Below are positions 27,163-38,412 of a DNA stretch of 64,000 nucleotides, piece after piece. Within the stretch, counting starts at the first letter, position 1, and each line of letters begins with the position of its first letter. The stretch is from Bradyrhizobium sp. Gha (GTDB lineage: Bacteria; Pseudomonadota; Alphaproteobacteria; Rhizobiales; Xanthobacteraceae), in assembly GCF_900113735.1 (NCBI RefSeq), contig NZ_FOQM01000008.1:1-64000 (forward strand), given 5' to 3'. Under the pieces are notes generated by a model that saw only the letters and a list, made by a program, of their open reading frames with translations, made no database searches and was not told where the DNA came from. The position numbers were made by a program, and so were the translations under genes.

Positions 27163-28422
27163 ATGCAACTCACTTCCCGCCTTGCGTTGATGAACTGGCT
27201 GGCCGGCCAGGGGCTCACCGGCCTTCCCGAACCCGAACTGCTGCGCGGATTCTGCGAGCGCTGCCGGGCCGAGGGGCTGGAACTCTCGCGCGGGCTCGTT
27301 GTCATCGATACGCTGCACCCGATCTACGAGGGCCGCGCCTTCCGCTGGAGCGATACGCCGACCAACGAGAGCGACGTGGTCGAATACGGCTCGACGGCGG
27401 AGGGCGATGCGGCCACGAACTGGCGCCGCTCGGTGTTCTATCATCTGCTCGAGCATGGCCACGACGAGATGGTGCTCGACCTCGCCGACGCGCCCTCGCT
27501 CGACTTCTCGCAGATCGGCGACCTCGCAGAAAGCGGGCATCGTCATTTCCTGGCTTTCGTGCACCGCTTCGGCGAGACCGGGGCGCTCGGGCAGATGGAC
27601 TGCCTGTATTCCTACTGGACGACGCGACGCGAGGATGGCTTCACCGAAGCCGAGCTCGCCGCGCTGCGCGATCTCGTGCCGGTGCTGGGACTGGCGATCA
27701 AGTCGGCGCAGCAGGTCGACATTGTCAGGACGCTCGGGCGCGTCTATCTCGGACGCGATGCCTCCGAGCAGGTCCTGCGCGGGCGTATCTCGCGCGGCGT
27801 CACCGAGCGCATCAATGCCGTGCTCTGGTATTCGGATCTGCGCGGCTCGACCGGGATCAGCGAGAGCATCGGGCCTGACGAGATCATCCCGTTCCTCAAC
27901 GACTACGCGCAGGCCGTGATCGATGCGATCCACGAGGCCGGCGGCGACGTGCTGAAGCTGATCGGTGACGGCGTGCTTGCGATGTTCTGGGGCGAGGATA
28001 TGGCCGATGCCCGGCGGGCTGCGCTGCGGGCCGAGCACCTGTTCCGCCGGAATGTCGCAACGCTGAATGCACGCCGGTCAGCGGAGGGCCGTCCTACGAC
28101 GTCGGCCTATATCGGCCTGCATGTCGGCCAGGTCTTCTACGGCAATATCGGCAGCGAGGACCGGCTCGATTTCACGGTGGTCGGACCGACCGTGAATGAG
28201 GTCAGCCGCATCGCTTCGATGAGCCGTTCGGTCGATCGCGAGCTGCTGGCGTCAGCCGAGTTCTACAAGGGACTGGATGCCGCCGGACGCCGCTACCTCG
28301 TCTCCACCGGCCGCTACGCGCTGCGCGGCATCGGCCGCGCGCAGGATCTCTACACACTCGACCCTGATATCGACGTGAGCGAACCGGTGGCCGGGAGCTA
28401 CGAGCGGTATCTTTCGAATTAG
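27163..28422 (+). CDS. Class III adenylate/guanylate cyclase
   Basis: The 419-residue cytoplasmic protein has a unique N-terminal region (about residues 1-200) and a class III cyclase domain (about 215-400). Visible catalytic parts are metal-binding Asp225 in YSDLRGST and Asp269 in KLIGDGV, the purine-binding Lys265 and the transition-state Asn/Arg in VGPTVNEVSR. Lys265 favours ATP, so the product is probably cAMP. The N-terminal part has no recognised sensor domain. The ATG at 27163 is assumed; no strong ribosome site is seen. Confidence 0.9.
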   Translation: MQLTSRLALMNWLAGQGLTGLPEPELLRGFCERCRAEGLELSRGLVVIDTLHPIYEGRAFRWSDTPTNESDVVEYGSTAEGDAATNWRRSVFYHLLEHGHDEMVLDLADAPSLDFSQIGDLAESGHRHFLAFVHRFGETGALGQMDCLYSYWTTRREDGFTEAELAALRDLVPVLGLAIKSAQQVDIVRTLGRVYLGRDASEQVLRGRISRGVTERINAVLWYSDLRGSTGISESIGPDEIIPFLNDYAQAVIDAIHEAGGDVLKLIGDGVLAMFWGEDMADARRAALRAEHLFRRNVATLNARRSAEGRPTTSAYIGLHVGQVFYGNIGSEDRLDFTVVGPTVNEVSRIASMSRSVDRELLASAEFYKGLDAAGRRYLVSTGRYALRGIGRAQDLYTLDPDIDVSEPVAGSYERYLSN

Positions 28423-29663
28423 GCCCGGACCGCAGCGCCATCCTCGACCATGGCCGGCTGCCGGTCCAACGCCACCGCCCGTGACAGCCAGATCACCAGT
28501 GCCTGCACGCCGAATATGGCGGCGGCGAGATAGAGGCACGCTTCCGCGCTCCAGAGCCCGCCGACGATCGCGCCCAGCGCCGAGCCGAGCGGGCGGGCGC
28601 CGTAGCTCATGATGTTGATGGCGGAGACGCGGCCGAGCAGACGCGGCGGCGTCACGGACTGCCGCAGGGTTGTGGTCGAGATCACCCACAGGATCGGCCC
28701 GACGCCGAGCAGGAAGAAGCTGAGGCCAGCGAGCCAGGGCGAGGGCACCAGCACAGTCAGTGCCATCACGACAGCCGCGACGAAACCGGTCACCGGCCCG
28801 AGGCCGATCACCGTGCCGAACGCGATGCGCTTCATGACGCGCGTGGCGAACAGTGCGCCGATCACCATGCCGATTCCGTACATCGTCAGCACGATGCCGA
28901 CACCGGCGGCGGTCAGGCCGAGATGACGCACGGCGTAAGGCACGAACACCGCGATCTGCAGGAACCAGCCGGTGTTGAAGATGAACTGGGTGATGAACAC
29001 CGGCCGCAGCAGCTGGTGGTGGAAGACGAAGGCCGCGCCCTCGCGGATGTCCTGGATTGGATGGCGACGCGGCACCGGCGCGCGCGCCGGCTCGTAGAGG
29101 CCGGAGAGCAGGACCACGGCGACCGCCGAGAGCGCCGCCGCGAAAGCAAAAGCCGGGCTCGCGCCCCACCAGCCGACCATTGCGCCGCCGAGCGCAGGGC
29201 CGCTGGCGAAGGCGATGGTGCGCGCAAGTTCGATCCGGGCATTCGCAGCCGGCAACAGCTCCGCGCTCACCAGCGAGGGCACCAGCGCCGGCGCGGCGAC
29301 GCTGTAGACCACGGTGCCGCAGACGGCGGCGAAGCCGAGTAGCGCCAGCAGCGGCAGGTTGAGCGCGCCGAGCGCGAGCAGCAGCACGATCGTCCCAAGC
29401 GCCACGGCTCGCAGCGCCTCGGCGCTCGCCATCAGCGAGCGGCGGGAGATGCGGTCGGCGAGCAGGCCGGCCGGAATGGCAAACAGCACGAAGGGCAAGG
29501 TGAGGGCGGTCTGGAGCAGGCCGGTTTGCCCTTCGGCCACACCCAGCGTCAGCACCGCCACGATCGGCGCCGCGGCCAGCGCGATCTGCTCTGCCGACTG
29601 CGCCGCGAGGTTGGACCAGGCGAGGCGGTTGAAGGTCTGGGGGAGGCGCGGTGGATTTGACAT
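28419..29663 (-). CDS. MFS exporter (EntS/MFS_3-like)
   Basis: The 414-residue protein has about eleven to twelve membrane helices. The opening FNRLAWSNLAAQSAEQIALAA and the RRSLM loop after helix 2 resemble EntS-type MFS_3 exporters. Start ATG at 29663 follows CAGGAACGAGCC. The much longer open frame to 29975 overlaps the mntH promoter and gene, and is rejected. It converges on the cyclase gene with a 4-base overlap of stops. Confidence 0.9.
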   Translation of the reverse strand: MSNPPRLPQTFNRLAWSNLAAQSAEQIALAAAPIVAVLTLGVAEGQTGLLQTALTLPFVLFAIPAGLLADRISRRSLMASAEALRAVALGTIVLLLALGALNLPLLALLGFAAVCGTVVYSVAAPALVPSLVSAELLPAANARIELARTIAFASGPALGGAMVGWWGASPAFAFAAALSAVAVVLLSGLYEPARAPVPRRHPIQDIREGAAFVFHHQLLRPVFITQFIFNTGWFLQIAVFVPYAVRHLGLTAAGVGIVLTMYGIGMVIGALFATRVMKRIAFGTVIGLGPVTGFVAAVVMALTVLVPSPWLAGLSFFLLGVGPILWVISTTTLRQSVTPPRLLGRVSAINIMSYGARPLGSALGAIVGGLWSAEACLYLAAAIFGVQALVIWLSRAVALDRQPAMVEDGAAVRA

Positions 29664-29786
29664 GGCTCGTTCCTGCAAAGTCGTGATGACGCCAGTATCG
29701 GCGTCCGGGGACCGCCAAACCCACCCGCTTCCCGACAGAGCGGGGCAAAACGGGGCGCCCGCGGGAACCGATCCGGCTAGATGCAG

Positions 29787-29825
29787 TTGCAAATGAGTTG
29801 CAATAAGACTCGATATCGGTATTGT
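29787..29825 (+). promoter_or_regulatory. Putative Mur operator and mntH promoter
   Basis: Two TTGCAA words at 29787-29792 and 29798-29803, separated by five bases, make a 17-bp near-palindrome of the kind bound by the Fur-type manganese regulator Mur in rhizobia. The second TTGCAA could be the -35 element, with TATTGT at 29820-29825 as -10 after 16 bases. Both elements lie within 46 bases of the mntH ATG. Confidence 0.55.
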
Positions 29826-29832
29826 TGCCATC

Positions 29833-31185
29833 ATGGATGCCCGATCGCCCGATCTCACCCAGGATACAGCCTCCGGTTGGCGCATTGACGCGCCAGCCAC
29901 CAAGAGCCTGGCCGAGGTCAACGCCACGGTGACCATCCCCGCTGCGGCGTGGTGGCGGCGGCTGCTCGCCTTCATCGGGCCGGGCTACATGGTGTCGGTC
30001 GGCTATATGGACCCCGGCAACTGGGCCACCGACCTCGCGGGCGGGTCGAAGTTCGGCTACACGCTGCTCTCGGTCATCCTGCTCTCGAATTTGATGGCGA
30101 TCCTGCTGCAGTCCCTGGCGGCACGGCTCGGCATCGTCACCGATCGCGACCTCGCGCAGGCCTGCCGCGCCACCTATTCGCCCGCGGTCAACCTCCTGCT
30201 CTGGCTCGCCTGTGAAGCGGCCATCATCGCCTGCGACCTTGCCGAGGTCATCGGAACCGCGATTGCGCTGAAACTTCTGTTCGGCATTCCCCTGATCGGC
30301 GGCGCGCTGATCGCAGTGCTCGACGCGTTCCTGCTGCTCGTCCTCATGAACCGCGGCTTCCGTTTCCTCGAGGCGTTCGTCATGGCGCTGCTGGCGGTGA
30401 TTGCGGTCTGCTTCGCGGTGCAGATCGTGGCCGCCGCGCCGCCGGTCGCCGAGGTGCTGCGCGGCTTTGCGCCGAAGACCGAGATCTTCACCAATTCCGA
30501 GATGCTCTACCTCGCGATCGGCATCGTCGGCGCGACCGTGATGCCACATAATCTCTATCTGCATTCGTCGATCGTGCAGACGCGCGCCTATGCGCGCAAC
30601 GATGAGGGCCGGCGCGAAGCGATCAAATGGGCGACGACGGATTCCACCATCGCGCTGATGCTGGCGTTGTTCATCAACGCCGCGATCCTGGTCGTCGCAG
30701 CCGCTACCTTCCACAAGAGCGGCCACTCGGATGTTGCCGAGATCGGCCAGGCCTTCGAGCTGCTCTCGCCGCTGCTTGGCCTCGGCATTGCCTCGACATT
30801 GTTCGCGGTGGCGCTGCTCGCCTCGGGTCTGAACTCGACCGTCACCGCAACGCTCGCCGGCCAGATCGTCATGGAGGGCTTTCTCGATCTGCGCCTGCCG
30901 AGCTGGGCGCGGCGTCTCGTCACGCGCGGCATCGCCATCATCCCGGTGATCGTCGTCACCGCGATCTACGGCGAGCGTGGCACCGCGGATTTGCTGGTGC
31001 TGAGCCAGGTCGTGCTGTCGATGCAGCTGCCCTTCGCGGTCATCCCGCTGGTGCGTTTCGTGTCCGACCGCCGCAAGATGAGGCAGTTCGCGATATCCAT
31101 GTCCGTCGCCGCGATCGCCTGGATCGTGGCGGGCGTGATCGTGATTTTGAATTTGAAATTGCTGGCCGATATGCTGTTCGGGTGA
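29833..31185 (+). CDS. mntH: Nramp-family Mn(II)/divalent metal transporter MntH
   Basis: MntH imports Mn2+ by proton symport. The 450-residue protein has eleven helices with the metal-binding DPGNWATD in helix 1 and the [10 protein letters not shown] motif in helix 6, both required for transport. The start ATG at 29833 has no Shine-Dalgarno sequence, and the inferred -10 box is only 7 bases upstream, so the mRNA may be leaderless. A likely Mur operator overlaps the -35. Several larger open frames on the opposite strand are shadows. Confidence 0.95.
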   Translation: MDARSPDLTQDTASGWRIDAPATKSLAEVNATVTIPAAAWWRRLLAFIGPGYMVSVGYMDPGNWATDLAGGSKFGYTLLSVILLSNLMAILLQSLAARLGIVTDRDLAQACRATYSPAVNLLLWLACEAAIIACDLAEVIGTAIALKLLFGIPLIGGALIAVLDAFLLLVLMNRGFRFLEAFVMALLAVIAVCFAVQIVAAAPPVAEVLRGFAPKTEIFTNSEMLYLAIGIVGATVMPHNLYLHSSIVQTRAYARNDEGRREAIKWATTDSTIALMLALFINAAILVVAAATFHKSGHSDVAEIGQAFELLSPLLGLGIASTLFAVALLASGLNSTVTATLAGQIVMEGFLDLRLPSWARRLVTRGIAIIPVIVVTAIYGERGTADLLVLSQVVLSMQLPFAVIPLVRFVSDRRKMRQFAISMSVAAIAWIVAGVIVILNLKLLADMLFG

Positions 31186-31190
31186 GGAGC

Positions 31191-31252
31191 GCGAATGGTG
31201 AGTGGCGAATAGCGAATGGAGTTCTAATCGCTATTCGCCACTCACCATTCGC
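31191..31252. repeat. Intergenic palindromic repeat, type A (perfect copy)
   Basis: Perfect 25-bp inverted arms at 31191-31215 and 31228-31252 (GCGAATGGTGAGTGGCG... and its complement) are separated by 12 bases. It sits directly between the convergent mntH and bpt genes and could act as a bidirectional terminator or a mobile palindrome. A degenerate copy is at 5148-5221. Confidence 0.9.
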
Positions 31253-31256
31253 CCAT

Positions 31257-32033
31257 TCAATCCTGCGGCTCCGACGCCACGTCGCCCTGCGCATCGATGC
31301 GCAGCCAGCCTGAGGGGGCCAAGCGCTGCTGCGGCAGGAAGCGGGCCTTGTAGTCCATCTTCTTGGAACCCTCGATCCAGTATCCGAGATAGACGTAGGG
31401 TAGCCCCTGCCGGCGTGCGCGGGCGATGTGGTCGAGGATCATGAAGGTGCCCATCGAGCGGCTGACCTGGCTGGGCTCGAAGAACGAATAGACCATGGAC
31501 AGGCCGTCGCTGAGCACGTCGGTCAATGCGACCGCGATCAGCTCCTCGCCGCGGCCGGTGATGCCGCTGTCGGGACCGCGCTTGCGGTACTCGATGATGC
31601 GGGTCTCGACATGGCTGTCCTCGACCATCATGGCGTAGTCGAGCACGGTCATGTCCGCCATGCCGCCATGGCGGTGACGGGCGTCGAGATAGGCGCGGAA
31701 TACCGAATATTGCTCTGATGTCGGCACCGCGCTGCGCTGCTCGCCGACGATGTCGGCGTTGCGTGCCATCACCTTGCGGAAATTGCGCGACGGGCGGAAC
31801 TCGTTGGCCACCACGCGGACCGAGACGCAGGCCCGGCACTGGTCGCAAGCCGGCCGGTAAGCGATCGACTGGCTGCGGCGGAACCCGCCATGGGTCAGGA
31901 GGTCGTTGAGGTCGCCGGCGCGCTCACCCACGAGGTGTGTAAACACCTTGCGCTCATGCCGGCCCGGCAGATACGGGCAGGGGGACGGCGCCGTCAGGTA
32001 AAATTGAGGGGTGTCGCGCGAGTGCTGGGTCAA
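31257..32033 (-). CDS. bpt: Aspartate/glutamate leucyltransferase
   Basis: Bpt transfers leucine from Leu-tRNA to N-terminal Asp/Glu of proteins, marking them for N-end-rule degradation by ClpAPS. The 258-residue protein has the N-terminal [13 protein letters not shown], the cysteine-containing [16 protein letters not shown] and the central [14 protein letters not shown], plus [17 protein letters not shown] near the end, as in ATE/Bpt. The start ATG at 32033 has a moderate upstream site. Confidence 0.95.
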   Translation of the reverse strand: MTQHSRDTPQFYLTAPSPCPYLPGRHERKVFTHLVGERAGDLNDLLTHGGFRRSQSIAYRPACDQCRACVSVRVVANEFRPSRNFRKVMARNADIVGEQRSAVPTSEQYSVFRAYLDARHRHGGMADMTVLDYAMMVEDSHVETRIIEYRKRGPDSGITGRGEELIAVALTDVLSDGLSMVYSFFEPSQVSRSMGTFMILDHIARARRQGLPYVYLGYWIEGSKKMDYKARFLPQQRLAPSGWLRIDAQGDVASEPQD

Positions 32034-32166
32034 GGGACGTCGTGGGCCTCCGAAGTGAGTAACAGCATCGCGCTACGAAGGCCTCCGGTCAATTGGTCCG
32101 CTCGGCAGGTCGGCAGGCCAGTCAGCTTAGCTGATCCTGGTTAGTAGGTCATTGATCGCCTGGTTC

Positions 32167-32715
32167 TCAATACGTCCTTGCCGTCTGGGGCACTGGCGCC
32201 CGAACGGAATTGTTGATCACGACCGTTCCGAGCACGAAATCCTGCAGCAGGCGGCGGCGGCCGTTGAACAGGCCGACCAGCACCACGAAGGGCGACAGGA
32301 ACGAGACCGTGACCCAGAACAGCACGGCATGGGTGGCGCCGAGGACAAAGTAGCCCGGCGCGCCGTACCAGGTGCGCAACTCCAGATCCATGACCCGCAT
32401 CCCGATCGTCGCCGACGACGGACCGCCGATGCAGGCGCCATAATAGACGATGGCCCAGATCACGGAGGCCGGCCAAGCCAGCCAGAACAGGGCCCAACCG
32501 ATGCCGAGCGTCACGACGCCGAACACCGCGATGAAGAGGTAGCCGAGGATGACAGGCACCGAAATCACGACCATGTCGATCAGGAACGCAAACACCCGCC
32601 GCGTCGCGACACCGCGGAACAGTTCCGGATGCAGATAGGGATCATAGGCGTGCGCCGCGCCACCACTACGCCAGGCGCCTTGAGGACCTGTATCGCCCGA
32701 ATCCGAATACGACAT
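32167..32715 (-). CDS. RDD-family membrane protein
   Basis: The 182-residue protein has a glycine-rich hydrophilic start and then three to four membrane helices with the RDD family pattern: TRRVFAFLIDMVVI (Arg-Asp in helix 1) and later SATIGMRVMDLELRT. Function is unknown; some members are ion exchangers. The ATG at 32715 has CCTGGGAGAACGG upstream; the open frame to 32898 is an extension. It follows bpt upstream on the same strand with 133 bases between. Confidence 0.88.
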   Translation of the reverse strand: MSYSDSGDTGPQGAWRSGGAAHAYDPYLHPELFRGVATRRVFAFLIDMVVISVPVILGYLFIAVFGVVTLGIGWALFWLAWPASVIWAIVYYGACIGGPSSATIGMRVMDLELRTWYGAPGYFVLGATHAVLFWVTVSFLSPFVVLVGLFNGRRRLLQDFVLGTVVINNSVRAPVPQTARTY

Positions 32716-32867
32716 TGTCCGTTCTCCCAGGGAAATCCCCGCAAGGCAGGACATGGGAACAGGCTCTTCCCCTGCCAAGGGCGCAACTGCATTAACAAGC
32801 CGAAATATTCCGGCGATTCGGGGGCGGAGGAGGGCGTCACGACGCCGCCAGTCACAGCTGCCGTAGG

Positions 32868-32898
32868 GTGGGCAAAGGCGCGTTCGCGCCGTGCCCAC
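32868..32898. repeat. Intergenic palindromic repeat, type E
   Basis: GTGGGCA (32868-32874) and TGCCCAC (32892-32898) enclose GGCGCG-TTC-GCGCC. It begins with GTAGG, like the type B repeat at 14777. It lies between hemB and the RDD gene. Confidence 0.65.
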
Positions 32899-32921
32899 GA
32901 TTTGTCGCGATGGCTACCGGA

Positions 32922-34601
<1,680 letters not shown>

Positions 34602-35074
34602 CGTAGACGTCCTCGATATCAGAATACTCGTGGGCCCGAACGCAGCGCAGCACGCAGTGGTGCGCTGCTGAGCCGGGGCCCATGTCACCGCCATCTCGTT
34701 TGCGGCTTTCGGGGTCCCGGCTCTGCGCGCCGCTTCGCGGCGCTTGTCTGGGACATGACAGTTTCGGGCTTGGTTGACCGCTGGTTGCCTCAAATTCGAG
34801 GTAAGTTTTCGTTGACCTAGCGCAATCCGCCACAGCTGTTACGTGTGCGTTTCGAAACGTGGCGGGGCTGTTCTGGAATGTGACAGATGGTGCGGACGGA
34901 CGGTGAACAGGACCTTGCCAGGGTCAACAGACGGTTGCGAAAAGTGCTTGTGGGACAGGCTTAATCCGCAATTCACTGTCTTAAATTCATGATCTCTTTA
35001 TTCTCTTATTTAAGCCGATCTTCAAACGCCCCCCCTTAAGTTGCACCTATCAGACGGGACACAAGTTTCGTCGA
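34602..35074. other. Long intergenic region upstream of ldtR
   Basis: These 473 bases hold a repeat block (about 34629-34760) and then AT-rich sequence with the 12-bp palindrome CGTTTCGAAACG at 34848-34859, a candidate operator, and a TTATTCTCTTATTTAAG stretch at 35000-35020. No gene is supported. The ldtR promoter is probably in the last 150 bases. Confidence 0.55.
34629..34760. repeat. Tandem intergenic palindromic repeats (types C and F)
   Basis: The first unit has GGGCCC arms (about 34632 and 34676) around GCTGCTGAGC. The second is bounded by ATGTC near 34682 and GACAT near 34753, with GGGTCCCGGC and GCGCCGCTTCGCGGCGC inside. The first unit is related to 18351-18400. Confidence 0.6.
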
Positions 35075-35629
35075 ATGAGTGTCGATAAAAACGACAACAG
35101 GGGAAGTGTCATGATGAAAGCCGTCGCAACTGCGGCAGATACCGCTGAGCGCGTTTCGGGCCCGCAGGGTTCGGTGCAGTCGCTCTATCTGGAAGCATTG
35201 ACTCTGGTGGAGCGGCTGCATCGCCGGCTCCTCGACGTGATCAAGGACGAGTTCGATCGTCGTGGCCGCGCCGACATCAACTCCGTGCAGGCGCTCCTGC
35301 TCTACAACATCGGCGACAAGGAGCTGACCGCGGGCGAACTGCGCACGCGCGGTTACTATCTCGGCTCCAACGTCTCCTACAACCTGAAGAAGCTCGTCGA
35401 GCTCGGCTTCCTCGATCATCAGCGCTCGCGCGTTGACCGCCGCTCGGTGCGCATCCGCCTGACGCCGCAGGGCCAGGAAGTCCGCCGCATCGTCGACAGC
35501 CTCTACCAGAAGCACGTCAAGACCGTGGAACAGGTCGGCGGCATCTCCGGCGAGGAGTTCTCGACCCTCAACAAGTCGCTGCACCGCCTCGAGCGGTTCT
35601 GGACCGACCAGATCCTGTATCGGCTCTGA
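35075..35629 (+). CDS. ldtR: MarR-family regulator LdtR-like
   Basis: LdtR is a winged-helix regulator, in rhizobia and Liberibacter tied to L,D-transpeptidase and stress genes. The 184-residue protein has an N-terminal helical arm, the winged helix with DKELTAGELRTRGYYLGSNVSYNLKKL (recognition region about residues 90-115), and a wing containing SRVDRRSVRIRLT. The start is the ATG at 35075 with a second ATG at 35111; AGGGGAAGTGTC precedes the latter, so the shorter form of 172 residues is possible. Confidence 0.85.
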   Translation: MSVDKNDNRGSVMMKAVATAADTAERVSGPQGSVQSLYLEALTLVERLHRRLLDVIKDEFDRRGRADINSVQALLLYNIGDKELTAGELRTRGYYLGSNVSYNLKKLVELGFLDHQRSRVDRRSVRIRLTPQGQEVRRIVDSLYQKHVKTVEQVGGISGEEFSTLNKSLHRLERFWTDQILYRL

Positions 35630-35825
35630 GTTTCAAAAGGGATCCAGGCCAAGCCGGCCCTCAACAAGATCGGCAGGCCTTCCCAACGTGCCTGACTTCC
35701 CCAGCGCGCCGGCCCGGCTTGTTCCGGACCGGTGCGCGTTGTGCTTTTCGCACTCGCGAAAAAAGTGCCTGATCAGCGGAACCAGTTCTACGCGTCGCGG
35801 TTGTCTTTGCGGATCGGAGGACGCG

Positions 35826-36062
35826 ATGCTCGTCGAGCGCGGGTTGCAGGCAATGAACGTCGAACTCGTGAGCGATGCCTATGCGATCGCCGCGAATTAC
35901 CTCCGCCGCTCCGGTGCGATCGCCGACACGCTCGCCACCAACGAGCGCCTGCTCGAGATTATCGTCAAGCTGCTCCAGCACGGCGAATTCAACAAGATCA
36001 GGCTCGCCAACAAGGCGATCGTGCGGTTCGAGGTGCAGGCCGAGGCCCGAGCGGTTGCCTGA
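35826..36062 (+). CDS. Small conserved hypothetical protein
   Basis: This 78-residue protein is predicted helical: MLVERGLQAMNVELVSDAYAIAANYLRR then LLEIIVKLLQHGEFNKIRLANKAIVRFE. Function unknown. The ATG at 35826 has CGGAGG at 35814-35819. It is 37 bases before another small gene in the same direction, and both follow ldtR, so they may form one operon. Confidence 0.7.
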   Translation: MLVERGLQAMNVELVSDAYAIAANYLRRSGAIADTLATNERLLEIIVKLLQHGEFNKIRLANKAIVRFEVQAEARAVA

Positions 36063-36099
36063 TCAAGATTCCCAAAACATCGATGAACCAGAGGGTGCC

Positions 36100-36321
36100 A
36101 TGGAAGCCGCCATCGACCGCATCATGAAGACCTATGACCTGCTTGCCAACCGGACGGCCGCGGCGAGCGACGAGGCGCGGGAAAAGGTGACCAACTACCT
36201 CAACACCCTGATGGAAGCCGGCGAGAAGGACACTCACAGGTTAACCGTCTGTGGCCTGACCTATTTGCGCCAGCTCGACGGCAGCATTGACCCGGTGAAG
36301 GCCGGGTATACCGGGCTGTAG
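36100..36321 (+). CDS. Small conserved hypothetical protein
   Basis: This 73-residue protein is helical (MEAAIDRIMKTYDLLANRTAAASDEAREKVTNYLNTLMEAG) with a final SIDPVKAGYTGL. The start ATG at 36100 has GAGGGTGCC upstream, a weak ribosome site. It begins 37 bases after the preceding small gene. Function unknown; helix-only small proteins of this type are common in Bradyrhizobium. Confidence 0.65.
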   Translation: MEAAIDRIMKTYDLLANRTAAASDEAREKVTNYLNTLMEAGEKDTHRLTVCGLTYLRQLDGSIDPVKAGYTGL

Positions 36322-36575
36322 ACGGCTTGCCGCAAGCGCCGGATTGTTGAGGTCCAGATCGGACCTTTCGAGGTGACGGGTGAGCGGATGGTTCTGCGGC
36401 CGTCCGATCGCCCCAATCGTTAAATCCCCACCATATCTTGCATAATTGTCAGGCCCGACCCGCAAATGCTTGGCCTGTTGCGGGCGATGTGGTAGATCGC
36501 GCTCGCCGCTTCCGATCGCCACACCAAGACCCCCGTAGCCTGCCAAAAGGCTGCGGCGGTGGAGATATTCGCAAG

Positions 36576-37886
36576 ATGACGTCAGCCAAGAACTCTACAG
36601 CGTCCGCCTCCGCGCCCGATTCGTTTTTCACCGCCTCGCTCGAGCAGGCCGACCCGGAAATCGCCGCCGCCATCAAGGGCGAGCTCGGCCGGCAGCGCCA
36701 TGAAGTCGAGCTGATCGCCTCCGAGAACATCGTCAGCCGGGCCGTGCTGGAAGCGCAGGGTTCGGTGATGACCAACAAATATGCGGAAGGTTATCCGGGC
36801 GCGCGTTACTATGGCGGTTGTGAGTGGGTCGACGTCGCCGAGAACCTCGCGATCGATCGCGCCAAGAAGCTGTTCGGCGCCAAGTTCGCCAACGTGCAGC
36901 CGAACTCCGGCAGCCAGATGAATCAGGCCGTGTTCCTGGCGCTGCTCCAGCCCGGCGACACCTTCATGGGCCTCGACCTCGCGGCCGGCGGCCATCTCAC
37001 CCACGGCTCACCCGTCAACATGAGCGGCAAATGGTTCAAGGCCGCGCACTACACCGTGCGCCGCGAGGACCAGATCATCGACATGGACGCGGTCGCCAAG
37101 CAGGCGGAAGAGGTCAAGCCGAAGCTGATCGTGGCCGGCGGCTCGGCTTATTCCCGTGCGTGGGACTTCAAGCGCTTCCGTGAGATCGCGGACTCGGTCG
37201 GCGCCTATCTGCTGGTCGACATGGCGCACTTCGCGGGCCTCGTCGCCGGCGGCGTACATGCCTCGCCCGTGCCGCATGCCCACGTCACCACCACCACGAC
37301 GCACAAATCGCTGCGCGGTCCGCGCGGCGGCCTCATGCTGTGGAATGACGAGGCGCTGACCAAGAAGTTCAATTCGGCGATCTTCCCGGGCCTGCAGGGC
37401 GGGCCGCTGATGCATGTGATCGCGGCAAAGGCCGTAGCCTTCGGTGAGGCGCTGCGTCCGGACTTCAAGGTTTATGCGAAGAACGTCGTCGAGAACGCCA
37501 GGGCGCTCGCCGAGGCGATGAAGAGCCATGGCTTCGATATTGTCTCCGGCGGCACCGATAACCATCTGATGCTCGTTGACCTCAGGCCGAAGGGCCTGAA
37601 GGGCAACGCCTCGGAGAAGGCGCTGGTCCGCGCCGCCATCACCTGCAACAAGAACGGCATTCCATTCGACCCGGAGTCGCCGTTCGTGACCTCCGGTATT
37701 CGTCTGGGCACGCCTGCGGCGACGACCCGCGGCTTCGGGGTCGCCGAATTCCAGCAGGTCGGCGGCATGATCGCCGAGGTCCTCAACGCGATCGCGCAAT
37801 CCGACGACGGCAAGGCCCCGCTGGTGGAAGCTGCGATCAAGGAACGGGTCAAGGCGCTCACCGACCGCTTCCCGATCTATCAGTAA
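36576..37886 (+). CDS. glyA: Serine hydroxymethyltransferase
   Basis: GlyA interconverts serine and glycine with tetrahydrofolate, feeding one-carbon metabolism. The 436-residue PLP enzyme has the N-terminal [20 protein letters not shown], the [10 protein letters not shown] motif and the PLP-lysine in [14 protein letters not shown]. The ATG at 36576 is preceded by GGTGGAGAT. It starts a co-directional run glyA-nrdR-ribD-ribE-ribH-nusB-thiL. Confidence 0.97.
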   Translation: MTSAKNSTASASAPDSFFTASLEQADPEIAAAIKGELGRQRHEVELIASENIVSRAVLEAQGSVMTNKYAEGYPGARYYGGCEWVDVAENLAIDRAKKLFGAKFANVQPNSGSQMNQAVFLALLQPGDTFMGLDLAAGGHLTHGSPVNMSGKWFKAAHYTVRREDQIIDMDAVAKQAEEVKPKLIVAGGSAYSRAWDFKRFREIADSVGAYLLVDMAHFAGLVAGGVHASPVPHAHVTTTTTHKSLRGPRGGLMLWNDEALTKKFNSAIFPGLQGGPLMHVIAAKAVAFGEALRPDFKVYAKNVVENARALAEAMKSHGFDIVSGGTDNHLMLVDLRPKGLKGNASEKALVRAAITCNKNGIPFDPESPFVTSGIRLGTPAATTRGFGVAEFQQVGGMIAEVLNAIAQSDDGKAPLVEAAIKERVKALTDRFPIYQ

Positions 37887-37929
37887 GAGGCCAAGACAAA
37901 GGCTGTAGTCAAAGGATCAAGGCAAACGG

Positions 37930-38412
37930 ATGCGCTGCCCGAACTGCAACAGTCTCGACACGCAGGTAAAGGACTCGCGTCCGACCGAGGATTCTTCCGT
38001 CATCCGCAGGCGGCGCGTGTGCATCGCCTGCAATTTCCGCTTCACCACCTTCGAGCGCGTGCAGCTGCGCGAGCTCACGGTGATCAAGCGCAACGGCCGC
38101 CGCGTGCCGTTCGACCGCGACAAGCTGATGCGCTCGGTGTCGATCTCGTTGCGCAAGCGGCCGGTCGAGCCCGAAAGGGTGGAAAAGATGGTCTCCACCA
38201 TCGTGCGCGAGCTCGAGACCGGCGGTGAGGCCGAGATTTCCTCGGAGGTGATCGGCGAGACCGTGATGGAGCATCTGCGCACGCTCGACGACGTCGCCTA
38301 TGTGCGCTTCGCCTCGGTCTACCGCAATTTCCGCGAGGCGAAGGATTTCGCCGAGGTGCTCGGCGAGCTCTCCGGTGAGGAGGAAGCGCGGCTCGCCGCG
38401 ATCCGCAAATGA
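37930..38412 (+). CDS. nrdR: Transcriptional repressor NrdR
   Basis: NrdR represses ribonucleotide reductase genes by sensing nucleotides through an ATP-cone. The 160-residue protein has a Cys4 zinc ribbon (MRCPNCN and VCIACNF, Cys3/6/31/34) and an ATP-cone from about residue 48 ([18 protein letters not shown]). It follows glyA by 43 bases; its TGA overlaps the ribD start. The glyA-nrdR-rib-nusB order is common in Rhizobiales. Confidence 0.97.
   Translation: MRCPNCNSLDTQVKDSRPTEDSSVIRRRRVCIACNFRFTTFERVQLRELTVIKRNGRRVPFDRDKLMRSVSISLRKRPVEPERVEKMVSTIVRELETGGEAEISSEVIGETVMEHLRTLDDVAYVRFASVYRNFREAKDFAEVLGELSGEEEARLAAIRK

Noticed and set aside
28252..30726. 824-residue open frame on the minus strand over the cyclase end, MFS gene and mntH
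   Set aside because: It is antisense to three well-supported genes and has low-complexity Arg/Gly/Ala composition with no domain; it is a high-GC shadow.
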